A stretch of 64,000 nt of DNA, taken from positions 13,136,218 to 13,200,217 of the forward strand of contig CM046327.1 in NCBI GenBank assembly GCA_025403435.1, written 5' to 3'. The DNA is from Artocarpus heterophyllus. Taxonomy: Eukaryota > Streptophyta > Magnoliopsida > Rosales > Moraceae. Below, piece after piece: positions 35,440-46,939 of this stretch (its first letter is position 1; every line of letters starts with the position of its first letter). The translations under genes were made by a program, and so were the position numbers. The notes under the pieces are model-generated. The model was not told the origin of the DNA. It saw nothing but the letters and a program-made list of their open reading frames with translations, and searched no databases.

Positions 35440-36564
35440 GGGTTGTTTTCATTTTTGGCTACTAAACTATGTACTTTGTCCCATTTTGACGCGTGAACTT
35501 TAAAACGTAGCCAATCACACTCCTAAACTATTTAACTTGTCTCGTTTTGGCCCTTCCTTTTCTAAATCCATAAAATATTGACGGAATAGAGCCAATAATT
35601 TCACTTTTGACTCAAAACTAAGCAACTTATCTCATTTTTATCCCTAAACTTTAAACTATAACGCATCACACCCTTGAACTATGAAACTTGTTTCATTTTG
35701 ACTTTTTCATTGCTAAATCTGTTAAATATTAATGGGTTAAGACAAATGACCATGTTGATCTTTTGGCTTCATATATGTTTTCAACACATATTTTGAAGTC
35801 AAAATATCTAAATTATGTTTATTTATTATATAAGTTTTACTATTTTTTAACGTAATTTTGTTGATAAAAGTTTTATTACTATTTTTTTGCTAAAGAAATT
35901 TTATCAAATTTTCCACATTATATGATTTAAAATGAAATAACAAAATATGAACAAATAAGGAAAAACACTTGGATATACGGGTATCTAACAAAAAGGAAAC
36001 ATAAATACTACTGTAAAATCTACGTGTAATTTTCATGCGAAATTTCAGAGTTGAAAATTACATAACTGACATAATAATGAATATTTCACTTAATTGGACT
36101 AAATAATCACAAAAAAAACTCAAAATTCATATTAATTTTAAGTCAACAAATATATGAAATTTCTTCTTTGTAGGTCTGAAATAGGTGAAATTCGATTGCA
36201 AAAGTTTTAATCTCGACCGTCGATTTATAATTAATCGATTAGGTGTATATATACGTGGCTTAATTTGTTAATCTATATTTAATAGATTTAGTAATTGAAG
36301 GGTCAAAATAAGATAAGTTTCATAATTAATGGGTACAATTTGTTTAGTTTAAAATTTAAAGGTCAAAATGAAATAAATTGTATAGTTTAAGAGGTGAAAG
36401 TGAAATTATTTGCTCTATTTAATTAATATTTAACAGATTTAGTAATAGAAGAGCTAAAATGAGACAAGTCAAATAATTTAAAGGTGTAATTTACAACGTT
36501 TTAAAGTTCAAGAGCTAAAATAAGACAAATTACATTGTTTATGAACCAAACATGAAATTATTCC
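35440..36564. mobile_element. Long-TIR Mutator-type MITE (1125 bp) with 9-bp target duplication
   Basis: The first and last roughly 300 bases are inverted copies of each other (left GTTGTTTTCATTTTTGGCTA, right in reverse GGAATAATTTCATGTTTGGT), and a perfect 9-bp duplication TTTATTTTA flanks the element (35431-35439 and 36565-36573). Nine bases is the Mutator signature. Each arm is itself built of about 75-base units with the phrase AACTTGTCTCATTTTG, so the arms could fold into a long hairpin. No coding sequence. Confidence 0.85.
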
Positions 36565-36573
36565 TTTATTTTA

Positions 36574-37202
36574 AGGGGTGAAGGGTTGTTCTCTAACAGC
36601 GCCAGTACTAAATTATGTGCTTGTAACCGACATGACATCATGTATATACATATATATATATATATATATATTTTTTTTTCGCATTGATAGTTTTGATTTG
36701 TTGTAGCGTATAATGACTTTTTTAACCCCATAGGAGTTATTTGAAAGGGCGTGAATGTTGCCTCATTTCAGCAAGATTATTCTCACGCTGTTTGGCATTC
36801 CCAATATGTTGACATTAGATCTTTACAAAAACTTTATTCGTAACAGAAATTAATTTAAAAGTTATAGCCCGAAGCTTTTCTAATAAATTCCTAATTTTAT
36901 AACGTGGGGGCCTTTTTTTTGGCCCTGACGTACAAAAGATCTATAGTCCAAAATAATCTTTTATACACAAATAAAAATAAACACTATAATTGCCTTAAAA
37001 AAGGACTGTGATCACAACCTTCATTCGAAGGGAAAAAAAAAAAAAAGTTCAAATCCTTGAAGAGTGGCATAATTCGTGCATGGCTGTTGGTGGCTAAAGA
37101 TTTGGATTTGAATCTTTGCCATGATGGTTTTGAACCCGTATGCGAGAGTTGCTGCTATTTCTTGCAAAGATAGTGCTCATGGTTGAACTGTGACTAATTA
37201 AT
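36574..37202. other. AT-rich intergenic DNA with (TA)n
   Basis: A TA microsatellite lies at 36647-36671. No gene is recognised. Confidence 0.55.
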
Positions 37203-37360
37203 AGGGTCTTTGACAAGTATAATTAGAACTAATTTTTTGATTATCAAATAATATAAAGCTTTCATATATTATAAAAGAAGCAAAAAGTTGTTACAGTATA
37301 AAGGTCTCACATCTTACAGTATTTTAAACTTAAAAGTTAGTTTTAACTATGCTTACCGTG
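37203..37360. mobile_element. MITE, family S
   Basis: The left end GGGTCTTTGACAAGTATAAT and the right end, in reverse GGTAAGCATAGTTAAAACTA, are inverted; the interior CATATATTATAAAAG and CTTACAGTATTTTAAA match the family. Confidence 0.6.
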
Positions 37361-37819
37361 ACGTACGCAATGGAATCTTTTTTTCTTTTTTTTTTTTGCT
37401 TTCAGATAGACTGCAACGTATCCAAATAGGAAGTAATGGTGTTAATGTTTGGATTTTTTGTTAGTTGTAATTTTTTTTTCTTAATTTGTTCAAAAATTGT
37501 AATAAATAACACTTTTTCAAAACTAACCGATTGTAATACGTGGCAAGATTTGTAAATATTTGTAATAAATTATAAATTTATAGTGTAAATAATTTATTTA
37601 TCCCTTATTAAAATGTAAATTATTTATTTACCATATTATTTATGGTGTAAATAATTATTATTTACACAATAAATAAATTAATATTCTTTTTAGTAATTAA
37701 TTGATGCATTGTTTGTGTCATGATGTTGGAATATGATTTTGAATACATTTGTTGATATAACTTTGTTAAATCTGATTTTCTTTTTGTTTCAAGTCAACAT
37801 AATGTAGCAGACTCTTTGT
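37361..37819. other. AT-rich intergenic DNA
   Basis: No gene recognised. TTATTTA-type low complexity lies at 37580-37680. Confidence 0.5.
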
Positions 37820-38170
37820 CATCCGGTTGATTACTAATAGTAATCTATCAGATTACTAATTAGTCTGCCGGCTCAACTTGATGACCCAAATTATTTTCCC
37901 CTCTTGCATTTGGTAATTTACTGGTACTAATCTAGTATATCACAAAATGGTTTGGTGGCTCGACACTGGTGACTCGAAACAAAGGGTAAACTAGACAAGT
38001 AATCTCTCAAATTCCTCTCCAACTATTGACAGATTACAATCGTAATCAGGTAAATTACCGGCATTGGCAACCTGCATTGGTACCCGGAAAAAAACCCTCA
38101 TAGATTATGAAAACTAACCACCATATTTCTCTTATAGAATTGGTAGTTTACCAACCGATTCAATGACTTG
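37820..38170 (+). repeat. Degenerate array of AGATTAC / AATCTA motifs
   Basis: Motifs of the type CAGATTAC, GTAATCTATCAGATTAC and AATCTCTCAAATTCCTCTCC recur at irregular 20-40 base spacing. A 33-base segment (TTTACCAACC...GACTTGCG, 38143-38175) recurs diverged at 39268, and a 36-base segment at 38001 recurs at 39338 and 42547. Confidence 0.55.
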
Positions 38171-38578
38171 CGCTTGCAATTAGGGGAAAAAATTAGAAAA
38201 AATTATACAATGTGACTCTTTTTTAAAAAGAAAATTAAAATCTGTCTATGTTTTACAAATATCATTTATATGTTCTCTTTTTTGAATTACATATATTGAA
38301 AATCCAAAAATACTCTCTGAGTAGACTTTATCATATATTTATTTTTTAACAGATTTTCTTATTTTTCTCATAGTTGAGTCGTTAAAAAATTGATATTAGA
38401 GAAATACAAATACACTTGATTAATTCCAATATAACTTAAAAAAATCATTCATATCATTAAATTATTTACAATATAATTTCAAGAAAATACAAAAAGCAAT
38501 AAAAAATGAATATTATTAACTTAATGTAGTATTGTTTCTATTACCAGTCTATAACAAGAGCACAATCTAAGTAGAAAG

Positions 38579-38886
38579 TATTATCACTTGAAGTCTTAAA
38601 AAATTAATGTAATTAAATATCATTATCATTATTTATCATTAACTTAATGATATATCGATTATATAGCCTATAGGACACACAAAAAGATTTAATAAGTACT
38701 ATATCAACAATTTAATTACAGATTACTAAAAAACAGAAATATTATTATCACTTAAATACACAAAACATGAATGATATTACAAATCATTATCATTACATAT
38801 CACTAATTTAATGATATATCAAATACATAATTTACAAGATACACAAAAAGACTTAATAAATACTATATCATTAATTTAATTATAGC
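38579..38886 (+). repeat. Two tandem units of about 164 bp
   Basis: Unit 1 (38579-38742) and unit 2 (38743-38886) share TATTATCACTT, ATCATTATCATTA, TTTAATGATATATC, ATACACAAAAAGA and TTAATAARTACTATATCA in the same order with moderate divergence. Confidence 0.75.
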
Positions 38887-39239
38887 ATCCTGATTCCAAT
38901 TTATCAGTACAATCGTAATTTCAATTTACTGTTAAAAAATTCATCTTTTACCTGGGGGAATTTTAATCATTATTTTAGATACTAATTTAAATTTAAGCAA
39001 CAAACACCCTAATTTAGGGATTTTTAGGAAAAAAACATAACAATATCATAATTGGTTTGAAATCTTAAAGACATATATTATTATTATTCTAAAAATAAAC
39101 TAAAACAACAATATCATTATTAAGGTCATTAAAATCTTTACACATATATTGGGACATATAAAGAGTATTTATAACTCTACAAAAAAAAAAGGGCCACATG
39201 TCTTATTAACCTAAAAAACTATTCGATTATTTTCCTCTT

Positions 39240-39380
39240 CAACATCTAGTAGATTACGAGTTGTAATATGGTAGATTATCAACCACTTTGATGGCTTGCG
39301 TCAATGATGAAGAAAACTTTCGCAGATTACTAAAAATAATCTATTAGATTCCTTTCCAACATTTAGTAGATTAATGGTGG
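39240..39380 (+). repeat. Second patch of AGATTAC-type motifs
   Basis: The same motif family as 37820-38170, including diverged direct copies of its 33-base and 36-base segments. Confidence 0.55.
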
Positions 39381-39429
39381 TATCAACCAGAGAAATTATA
39401 GCAAATAGCATACTTTATTAATTCATTTG

Positions 39430-39790
39430 TAAATACATCACGAGGCGCGATGATCTTGCCATTGCCCGTGGTGACGATGACAAGGCCAGCATGGAGTGTC
39501 CTCCTCCAGCTTGGCGTGGATCTCTCTCTCTTTGGCACGGAGCTTTGCCTGCATAGATCTTGAAGAGCGCAGCTCTCTTTCTCTAGTGTGGATTATGAAT
39601 GTAGATCTATTTCTCTCATCTGGTTTTCTTTGGCTTCCACGTGATTGCGGACGCTGTTGAAGACGCAGGATGGCAATCACTTTGAATCCACCGCTTCGCT
39701 AGCATCTACTTGCTCATCCATAATAATTGAGGCTGTTAAACCACCCAGATCCATGCCATAAGTGGAGGATGGTAGAGCTATGTTATTTTT
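39430..39790. other. GC-rich gene-like island, function unknown
   Basis: A 350-base block of near-balanced composition in AT-rich surroundings, with an 80-codon open frame on the minus strand (39438-39680, containing KLRAKEREIHAKLEEDTPCW). I cannot tie it to a family. Because it sits between degenerate arrays, like the S16 fragment, it may be captured exon sequence. Confidence 0.35.
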
Positions 39791-39949
39791 GTTGATTTTG
39801 TGTGGTTTTTGAGAATTTGTTTGGATGTTTAGACTATTTGGGAAATGTGGATGTTGTAAGACTGATGGATGTCGAGAGCATGAGGAAAAATGAAAATTGC
39901 TTGATGTTTTGCGCGTTTTTGTAGATTTTTTTTTGGTTTTCTTATTACT

Positions 39950-42310
39950 TTTTTTAGGTTATTTCCCCACCACTAGTGACACTGTCGATAACAATAAAGT
40001 CCAACAAAGCCACCATAATTTTTGTGTTTACATGCAACTATTGAATTTTTGGGCCTCCGACAAGACCGTCAGTGCCTGTAAAGTCTGATGAAGTCGTCGG
40101 TAAATTTTTGTATTTATCGATCGTCGGTGGAGTCATTGATAAATTTTTATATTTGGTGAAGTCACTAGAAAATTTGTCTATTTACATGAAAATATTGTAT
40201 GCCTATGTAAAAACTATATTTTGTTGAAAAAATTGATTTGGTGATGCAACGAAAAATTTAAAATTTTTAATTAAATCACTCAGGTAACTAACTCATGATG
40301 GTATGAACAATAAATTTAAACCAATTTAATGTACCGGTTCGAGATTGAAAACAACACTTCTGGCTGAATAATTTTTAAAAAATGAATCTATACTGTCAGA
40401 TCTTCAATGCTATTATTTTTCTTTAGATCGCTATATGTGGGCACAGCTTAGCTATGTTCCTTCCAACCAATCAAGTGTTGAGAAACTACGATTACTAAAA
40501 TGACAATCTAAGATCTACTCTCCAATTTGTACTTACACAACATGAGAATAAATAAAGATCCCAGGTCTTTATTCATAGAAGTAGCAAGAGTTAGAAGACT
40601 ATTAAAGTCAGGAGATAATTTTCCCTCTTCGACCGTTGGAGTTGGCACCATCTATTAGAGATTTATCTCTAAAAATTTGGCCATTCACATTGTAGTGAGA
40701 TAATTTCAATTCAAATAATTCTAATTTTATTTTTAGCATTCTATTATTTAAAATAATAATTTAATTCAAGTAATTGTGAAAATTATCCATATTCCAAATT
40801 CAATTAGGATCAAAACTAATTATTCAAATACCAAATTTAAGTAATTAATTATTCAAAATCTCTATTAATAATTTGAATAATTATTTTTTAGAATTAATTA
40901 ATTAATTCACTTGAAAATAACATCAACCCCAATACCCCTAATCACGTATTTTTCTGCCTTTCCTACTATATCACAAAGGAATTAATAAGCTAGCATTAGG
41001 ACTTAATAGATATACATTATCAAGTTCCAATAATAAATTAATCCCTAATTAATTTTTTGTTTAATTATTAACTTCAACGTCATATCATTATATACCCAAA
41101 GTTGCACTCTTGATAATATAATATATTATAAGATCCCTAAAATATAACTTTTGTCCATGACCTCTTATATCATATATATCCCATAAATTATCCATAATTA
41201 GATTAAGGACTTAATTTCATTTTATCTTTTGATTATTTTATCTCAAATTCCATTATTTCACCATTCCAAAAACCATTCTTTTTGTAACGCATACAAATAA
41301 AATATCATCCTGTTACTATATGTATCCAAATGGCCAAGGTCTTGTTATATTTTTCAATTCCCAAATAATGCTTTTGAAAAGGTAACATTGACTCTTTGTT
41401 AGAAAGCTATGGAATCTATGTCTATGGATTATGCTCTCGTCGATAATAGGTTGCATCTCCAACATACCGACAATAAAACCTTTGTTTATCGAAACTCTTG
41501 TCTTCGGTATATCAAGAAATACAAGCTACAAATATAGAGTCATGATTCTACTTTAGGACTAAGATGATACATAAATAATTATTAAAGTAAATTAATTTAA
41601 GTGAAATGAAATTATTATTAAAGCCATTTAACTTTAGGTCCATTCCAGTATGCGATCACCACTAGTATTCTCCATTATAATCTTGTTATTTATAAAGTAT
41701 CTAGCTAAATACATAGACTACAGACTATATAATTTAAGTTATTAATCTCCAAATAGGATCTATTTATATAAAAAGCTCATATATGCCTAATTATAAGATT
41801 TGGTTCAAATAGTTACGGATCACATGTCAGCTAATATATAATCATTAATATGAAAATAATTTGAACACCATTATTAATACATGAAATATTTGCATCATTG
41901 TTTGTTTCACCAAAAATGTCATAAATATAATGAAAGTAATTATTCCTTAAAGCACCAATTCTAACAAATTTTTCGGCCATTGGAAAATTTTTGTGTTTAC
42001 ATTAAAATACAATTTACAAGTAAATATAGTATTTCTCAACCACTGATAATGTCTTAGAGCTAGTGATGCTCGACAACCTCTCTAGTAAATTTTTGTATTT
42101 ATATTAAAATATAGTATTTACATATAAATACAGTCATGCAATGTTGTAGGTAAATTTTTGTATTTACATGAATATAATTTTTTACATGTACATAATATTT
42201 CCTGGCTACCGGTGACGTCTTGGTGCTGGTGATGATCAATGACATTGCTCGTAAATTTTTTTTTTTTTGTTTATATGGAGTTAGAATATTTATATCCAAA
42301 TACTATATTT
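39950..42310 (+). repeat. Degenerate tandem array, unit about 60-105 bp, interrupted by a solo LTR
   Basis: The phrase GTAAATTTTTGTATTTACAT with variants recurs at about 40100, 40138, 40168, 41983, 42087, 42149 and 42251, each preceded by GTCG- or CCGGTGACGTC-like sequence. The run is split by the LTR at 40222-41966, and the pattern resumes at once on the other side. Confidence 0.6.
40222..41966 (-). mobile_element. Copia-type solo LTR (1745 bp) inserted in the tandem array
   Basis: On the minus strand it begins TGTTAGAATTGGTGC and ends AATTTTTTCAACA, that is TG...CA, the same end as the LTR before the primer site at 12442. Flanks are TATTT (40217-40221) and AATTT (41967-41971), a 5-bp duplication with one mismatch. 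It shares with the 12 kb LTR a leader motif CTGTGCCCACATATAGCGATC (minus strand, near 40440). No second LTR, primer site or coding region adjoins it. Confidence 0.65.
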
Positions 42311-42544
42311 CTTGGCTGTCATAAGTCCCAACATGGGGGGAGAGAGAAGGAGAATAGAAAGAGGTAAGAGTATTTTGGGTTTTTTTTTTTCTCAATTTCT
42401 AATGAAATAAAACCCAATCACTCATGATATGCTATAAACAATATATTTTGAAAACAAATGACATTATTTACTAATTATTAGCCCAAATATGCTCTTTAGC
42501 TCATTCCCCCAAACATAATTTGGTGCATGATGAAAAATAAATAA

Positions 42545-42590
42545 AAAATCTACCAGATTCCTCTTTGACATTTATCAGATTACCTTTTTG
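42545..42590 (+). repeat. Third copy of the AGATTC/AGATTAC unit
   Basis: The segment AATCTACCAGATTCCTCTTT continuing to CAGATTACC matches 39338-39373 closely and 38001-38037 less closely, all in the same orientation. Confidence 0.65.
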
Positions 42591-42653
42591 AGTAACGTAG
42601 GAAATTTCATGACACATATATTGTGACTTTTGACTAGTCCTTAGAAAGAGTAG

Positions 42654-43263
42654 TGTTGTCGGATCATTGAGAAGGCCAAAGTCAGTTGTTAGGCCTGGAA
42701 AAAAGCCCAAGATTGATCTCGCCCTATATAACCTTGGTGATAACCCATGAACCATATCTTCTAGATTATACCCATGAAGGGTAGAAGGGTCAAGTTGTAT
42801 TAGTTGTTTAATCTAAAAATCTCAATATGGCGATAAGCACTTAATTTTATCATAATCTACAAGATTTTAGATACTTAGAAGGGATAAACTCAATGAAAGT
42901 TCTCATCAGAGTCATCAAGCTAATTAGATAGGAGATTATCTTGTATTTAAATTTGAATTGTAGCAAGGCGATCGAAATATAATAGACCTAATAAGCTATA
43001 AATGAGAATTAGCTCTGAAAAGCAGCCTCAAGTCCAATTCTTGGCACAAACCCTAGCTCTAGCTTTGTAAATAGTTTTCTTATGGTGAAATCCCCGTACA
43101 TGGAAAACCCCAAAGTGGACGTAGCCTTTAATTGATATAAACCACTATAAATCTTTGTGTGTTCTTGTTGTTTTCCCTTACTGTTTATTTACTTTGTTCA
43201 TGGGTGATTATCTCAATAAAGAATTCAGAGAGATTCTTGTTTGAAAAGTTTTGTCCGTTAACA
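42654..43263 (+). mobile_element. Copia-type solo LTR (610 bp) with perfect target duplication
   Basis: It begins TGTTGTCGGATC, ends TTGTCCGTTAACA, and is flanked by AGTAG on both sides (42649-42653 and 43264-43268). A TATA-like CTATAAATGAG lies at 42992, and the U5-like region reads GTGGACGTAGCC...AACCACTATAAATC, wording typical of plant copia LTRs that normally precede a TGGTATCAGAGC primer site. That site is absent, as expected for a solo LTR. Confidence 0.88.
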
Positions 43264-43612
43264 AGTAGTAATAAAATGCTCAATATTTGGAGGTTAAAAT
43301 GAGATAAGTGGTTATTTAAAATTGCATGTTTTGCTACTCCCAAAGCAAAAAAAATGTCTTAACCTTAGCAGCAATATATTTGGTTAAACACCAACTATTT
43401 GAGACTTTTGGGCATTCTAAAGACAGACTCCAACGTAGTTGATTAGGCCCACAAGCCACTTTATGCCAACCTAGCTAGCCAAAACTCTTTACAAAAATGC
43501 TACAAAATTTACACTTGGATTGATTTATACTATTCAAATTTATATTTATAAAGAATGACACAAATATATCATTATATTATGTTTAAAATGCCAAACATAC
43601 CCTTAAGACACC
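43264..43612. other. AT-rich spacer
   Basis: No gene or repeat recognised apart from the AGTAG target duplication at its start. Confidence 0.5.
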
Positions 43613-43735
43613 GGTCGTAATCCACCATGATACAAGACGGTATCTGACCATGATACTGGTATCTTGCCAAGATATTGGTCAGTATGCGACCAAGATACTA
43701 GCAACTTCCTGAGATATTGGTCGAAATCTGTCCCG
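43613..43735 (+). repeat. Degenerate tandem array, unit about 19-24 bp (GGTATCTGACCAAGATACT)
   Basis: Five to six units with the shape GGTMTNTGNCCAAGATAYT follow one another. It is followed by a CA microsatellite and a GGCAGCACCACGACC stretch, then an A-rich tract and a GC-rich island, the same layout as 8590-9105. Confidence 0.6.
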
Positions 43736-43747
43736 TGGTTAATAAAA

Positions 43748-43768
43748 ACACACACACACACACACAAC
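43748..43768 (+). repeat. (CA)n microsatellite
   Basis: About nine uninterrupted CA units. Confidence 0.95.
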
Positions 43769-43929
43769 AGGTGTCCCACATATGTCGTGGGTTCTGGTCT
43801 GTATCCGTTATAATTATTGGTCGATAACCTCCAACATTGGCAGCACCACGACCATCGTTGTTGTTAGAAAATCACAAAATACACTAAAATTTAAAAAATA
43901 TAGATATAAACACAGATAAAAACAAAAAA

Positions 43930-44480
43930 TATTAGACCCACTTTATGACAGGAAGATCTCCGCGTAGAGGAGTTAGATCTCCTTCGTACGGTAGCAACAG
44001 AAATAAATCTCCCCCCAATAGCATGGTTGCAAGGTAAAAAATTTCTTGTCGCAAGGAGGCCCTTGTGATAACAGAGGAGATCATCATGTGGTTCCTAATT
44101 TCCCCTACTGGAGATTCCTTTTTCCTCACCGCCCAAGTCGAAGACATTCTGCTAACAACGTTGTTGATCACTTGCGTGCGCGCTCGCGCTCACACACACA
44201 CATGGAGCTTCCAGATCTAGAATTGCCGACGACTTCATCAAGGATGGAAATGGTAAGACTCAAATTTTGGGACACTGCTGCTCGAAGGTGTTAGAGTAAG
44301 ATGGCACAGAGGTTGAGTTTACTTGGAGTTGGAGGAGGAGGAAGAGGCTCGAAACTCCCAATTGTTTAGATCTTTGTGGGGATCTGCGACCTCCCTCACA
44401 CGAAGGAGATTGACGAGGCCACCACTGCACAATTGCGGTTCTGGCGTCAACCTGGTTTAAAGAGAAGCAAACGAATAGGT
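43930..44480 (+). other. GC-rich gene-like island, function unknown
   Basis: Several AGATCTCC motifs open the block, and an 82-codon frame runs at 44046-44294. Near its end VRLKFWDTAARR recalls the G3 motif of Rab-type GTPases (WDTAGQE), but the match is too short to trust. A CGCTCGCGCTCACACACACA stretch lies at 44183. Possibly captured exon fragments. Confidence 0.3.
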
Positions 44481-44613
44481 TGGGACAAGAGTTAAGGGAA
44501 TATTAGAGTGATAGGGGTCAAGGGGGAAATTATCTTCACAGTGTGCGTTATGTTTACGAGCGTGGAATATTTTGCAGAGGTTTTAGGTGGTGTGGCAAGA
44601 ATCGATCACTTAA

Positions 44614-45458
44614 GGGTATGTTTAGTAGGAGGGAGAGACGGAGAGAGAGAGAGAGAGGTGAAGGAGGAGAGATAGAGACAGAGCTAATATCCCATGTTTG
44701 TTGGGAAAAGAAAGGTTGAGGTAGACCCTCTCATCTTAGGCCGACAACGATAGCAACACTCATGCATTAATATGAATAAAGTGTAGAAAAATGAACAAAA
44801 TGCTAAGAATTATTTATAATAGTTCACTCTTGAGAGCAACGTGTACTTTTTAGAGAGAATTTTACTATATGCGTCTGAGTATATGCATGAAAAACTTCAG
44901 AGAATCCCTTTTATAGGGTTTGATCCCCCATTTATAGTTACATTTTTTGGCACAATTTAATTATGGGAAATAAATTGAAATTAATTCGAGAATATCTCTT
45001 TTCTATAATTATCTCAACAAATTTCCCTATCTTTGAGGTTGATTTTTCTATCTAAATCTCGTTTGAGCGTTATTTCTTGATTAAGAAGGCTCAGTTGACC
45101 CCATTCAAGATCGTTGAACCTGATTATCTTGCCATGTTGACCTCCTCGTACATTAACGTTTTTCTCACCTTTTAGGAGAGTTTTCATCCTAAAGCGAGGA
45201 GATCAATTCGATTATCTAAGCCTTGGGCTTTTCATGAGCTTTCTTGTTAATATTGACTTTGGGCACTTAAGCTCCCAAGATTACCTACAACAAACAATAC
45301 AGTAATTAAACACATATTTATTCATCTATTCTTTTAATTCATCTTTCTCTTTTTCAAATAAGATAAAAGATTATTATAATTCTCTTTAACCTTTATATTT
45401 TTTATTCTTTCAACTCTTTCGATCCTTCCTCCTCTCTATCTCTCCTACTAAACAAACC
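44614..45458. mobile_element. Tourist-like MITE split by an LTR
   Basis: The left end GGGTATGTTTAGTAGGAGGG and the right end, in reverse GGTTTGTTTAGTAGGAGAGA, are inverted repeats followed by GA-rich arms; TAA flanks both sides (44611-44613 and 45459-45461). The arms are about 80 and 160 bases; between them lies the LTR at 44695-45296. Confidence 0.7.
44695..45296 (-). mobile_element. LTR of about 600 bp nested in the MITE
   Basis: The plus strand begins TGTTTGTTG and ends CAACAAACA, perfect 9-base inverted ends with TG...CA. Read on the minus strand it has a TATA box CCTATAAAAGGG (near 44905-44916) about two-thirds along, then a leader-like stretch. The 5-base flanks TCCCA and ATACA do not match, so exact ends or intactness are uncertain. 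Confidence 0.55.
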
Positions 45459-45666
45459 TAAGAAATTTGATGGCATATGGCGTAATAACTTCCTAGCTAG
45501 TCAAACCAAACCCTGATTCTCATTTCATATACAAAGCCAACAAAACAACCGTTGAAAAAAATCCCAACTGCAATTTTAATCTGAGTTGTGTAGGTAGGTC
45601 CTCCAGGAATAGATCCACCACCAAAGAAAAAAGCTGAAAAAGATAAAAAAAAACTGCTTTAAATAA

Positions 45667-45792
45667 GTACGGACTTGTTTGTTTTATGGTTTAAATTACG
45701 GTTCAAATTATTTTATTATAGTATTTTCTTTTATAAAAATTTAAATTTTTATTTAAATATTTTATTAAAATACTCGAATCAAACGGGCTCTA
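45667..45792. mobile_element. Tourist-like MITE, family T (126 bp)
   Basis: The core TTATAGTATTTTCTTTTATA with AAATTTTTATTTAAATA and the right end CGAATCAAACGGGCTC match three other copies (48769, 55453, 58200). TAA occurs at both flanks (45664-45666, 45793-45795). Confidence 0.8.
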
Positions 45793-45984
45793 TAAGACTC
45801 TTTCAGTCGTCCCCAATGGCTTTAAGAACAACGAACTCTCGTCTCTAGCTGCTGGCCCTACCCTATGATTTCCCCAGCTAAAAATAAATATTTCTCCTGC
45901 CCATCGAGCGTAGTTGTTGTACGACACGTATTACTTCCAAGTAAATTACCTTGAACTCAACTAGAGATATTTGCTTTCTAGCAT

Positions 45985-46016
45985 ATAAATATATATATAT
46001 ATATATATACATATAT
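45985..46016. repeat. (AT)n microsatellite
   Basis: About 13 AT units. Confidence 0.95.
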
Positions 46017-46052
46017 TCTTCTACAACACTAAATTAAAAATTTTCGTGGGAA

Positions 46053-46770
46053 AAGGCTAGAGGTGGTTTTATTTGCATCTTTTTAATTTTTTAGGCCCTT
46101 TTTAAATATAACACCACCTAATTTTAAAATAATTAAAGTCACTTGTTGCACACTTTGATAATTTCAAAACTACCACTAATATTATTACTTTCTCCCATCA
46201 TATTTTTTTTCACAACTATCATTTTTTATTATTTTAATAATCTTATTTTTCTATTCTCTCTCAATTTTTTTCTTGTTAAAATTTGAGGCATAAAGCATTT
46301 TCATGCATAAAAGAAATTTGTAAATTAAAAAATATATATTTGTTACATTTCGTTTAAAAATATTATATCTTCTAATTACATTTAAAAAATAAGCAATCGA
46401 TAATAAACAAACAAACGAATGAACAATGAACAAAAAAAAAAAAAAAACAAACAAATAAACAGCAAAGCCAATGCATCATTTAAACCATAGAAATAATTGT
46501 TTAATTAGTGTTTGCGACAAAATCAAACTCAAACCTTATTTTCAAACAAACCAATATCCACAGGAAAGAGAGAAGAAAAAAAAGTAAAGGATCAAGGTTA
46601 TATATGTGTGTGTGGAAAAAAATATAAAATTAGTTTCTATTTATTAAAAAATTAATTATGTGTTTTTAGTTGACCTTTTTTGTTATTTTATTTAAGATTT
46701 TTCTGTGATATAAAAAATTATTTTAAAAGAAGATACAAATAGTCAAATAAAAGATGTAAATGGAACCACC
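46053..46770. mobile_element. Possible Mutator-type MITE
   Basis: The left end AGAGGTGGTTTTATTTGCATC and the right end, in reverse TTAGGTGGTTCCATTTACATC, are inverted repeats of about 26 bases. Flanks AAAGGCTAG and AAAGCTAAA are alike only with an indel, so the target duplication is doubtful. Confidence 0.45.
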
Positions 46771-46939
46771 TAAAGCTAAATCACCAACAATTAAATGTAG
46801 AAAAAACGAGCCAAAAACAAAATGTAACAGGTGAGGTCAATTAATTCAGCTCTTTCTATTTTTGGGATGTTTGAGAATAGTTAAAATGTCCCCTAACAAG
46901 AAATGTTCGTTAATAATTTGGAAAATGGGTCCTTTTTAA

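Noticed and set aside
37820..38170. CRISPR-like or satellite array
   Set aside because: Units vary in length and sequence and spacing is irregular; CRISPR does not occur in plant nuclear DNA.
44240..44285. Rab GTPase G3 motif (WDTA) as evidence for a GTPase pseudogene
   Set aside because: Only about seven residues agree and the flanks do not continue the family; kept as a remark only.
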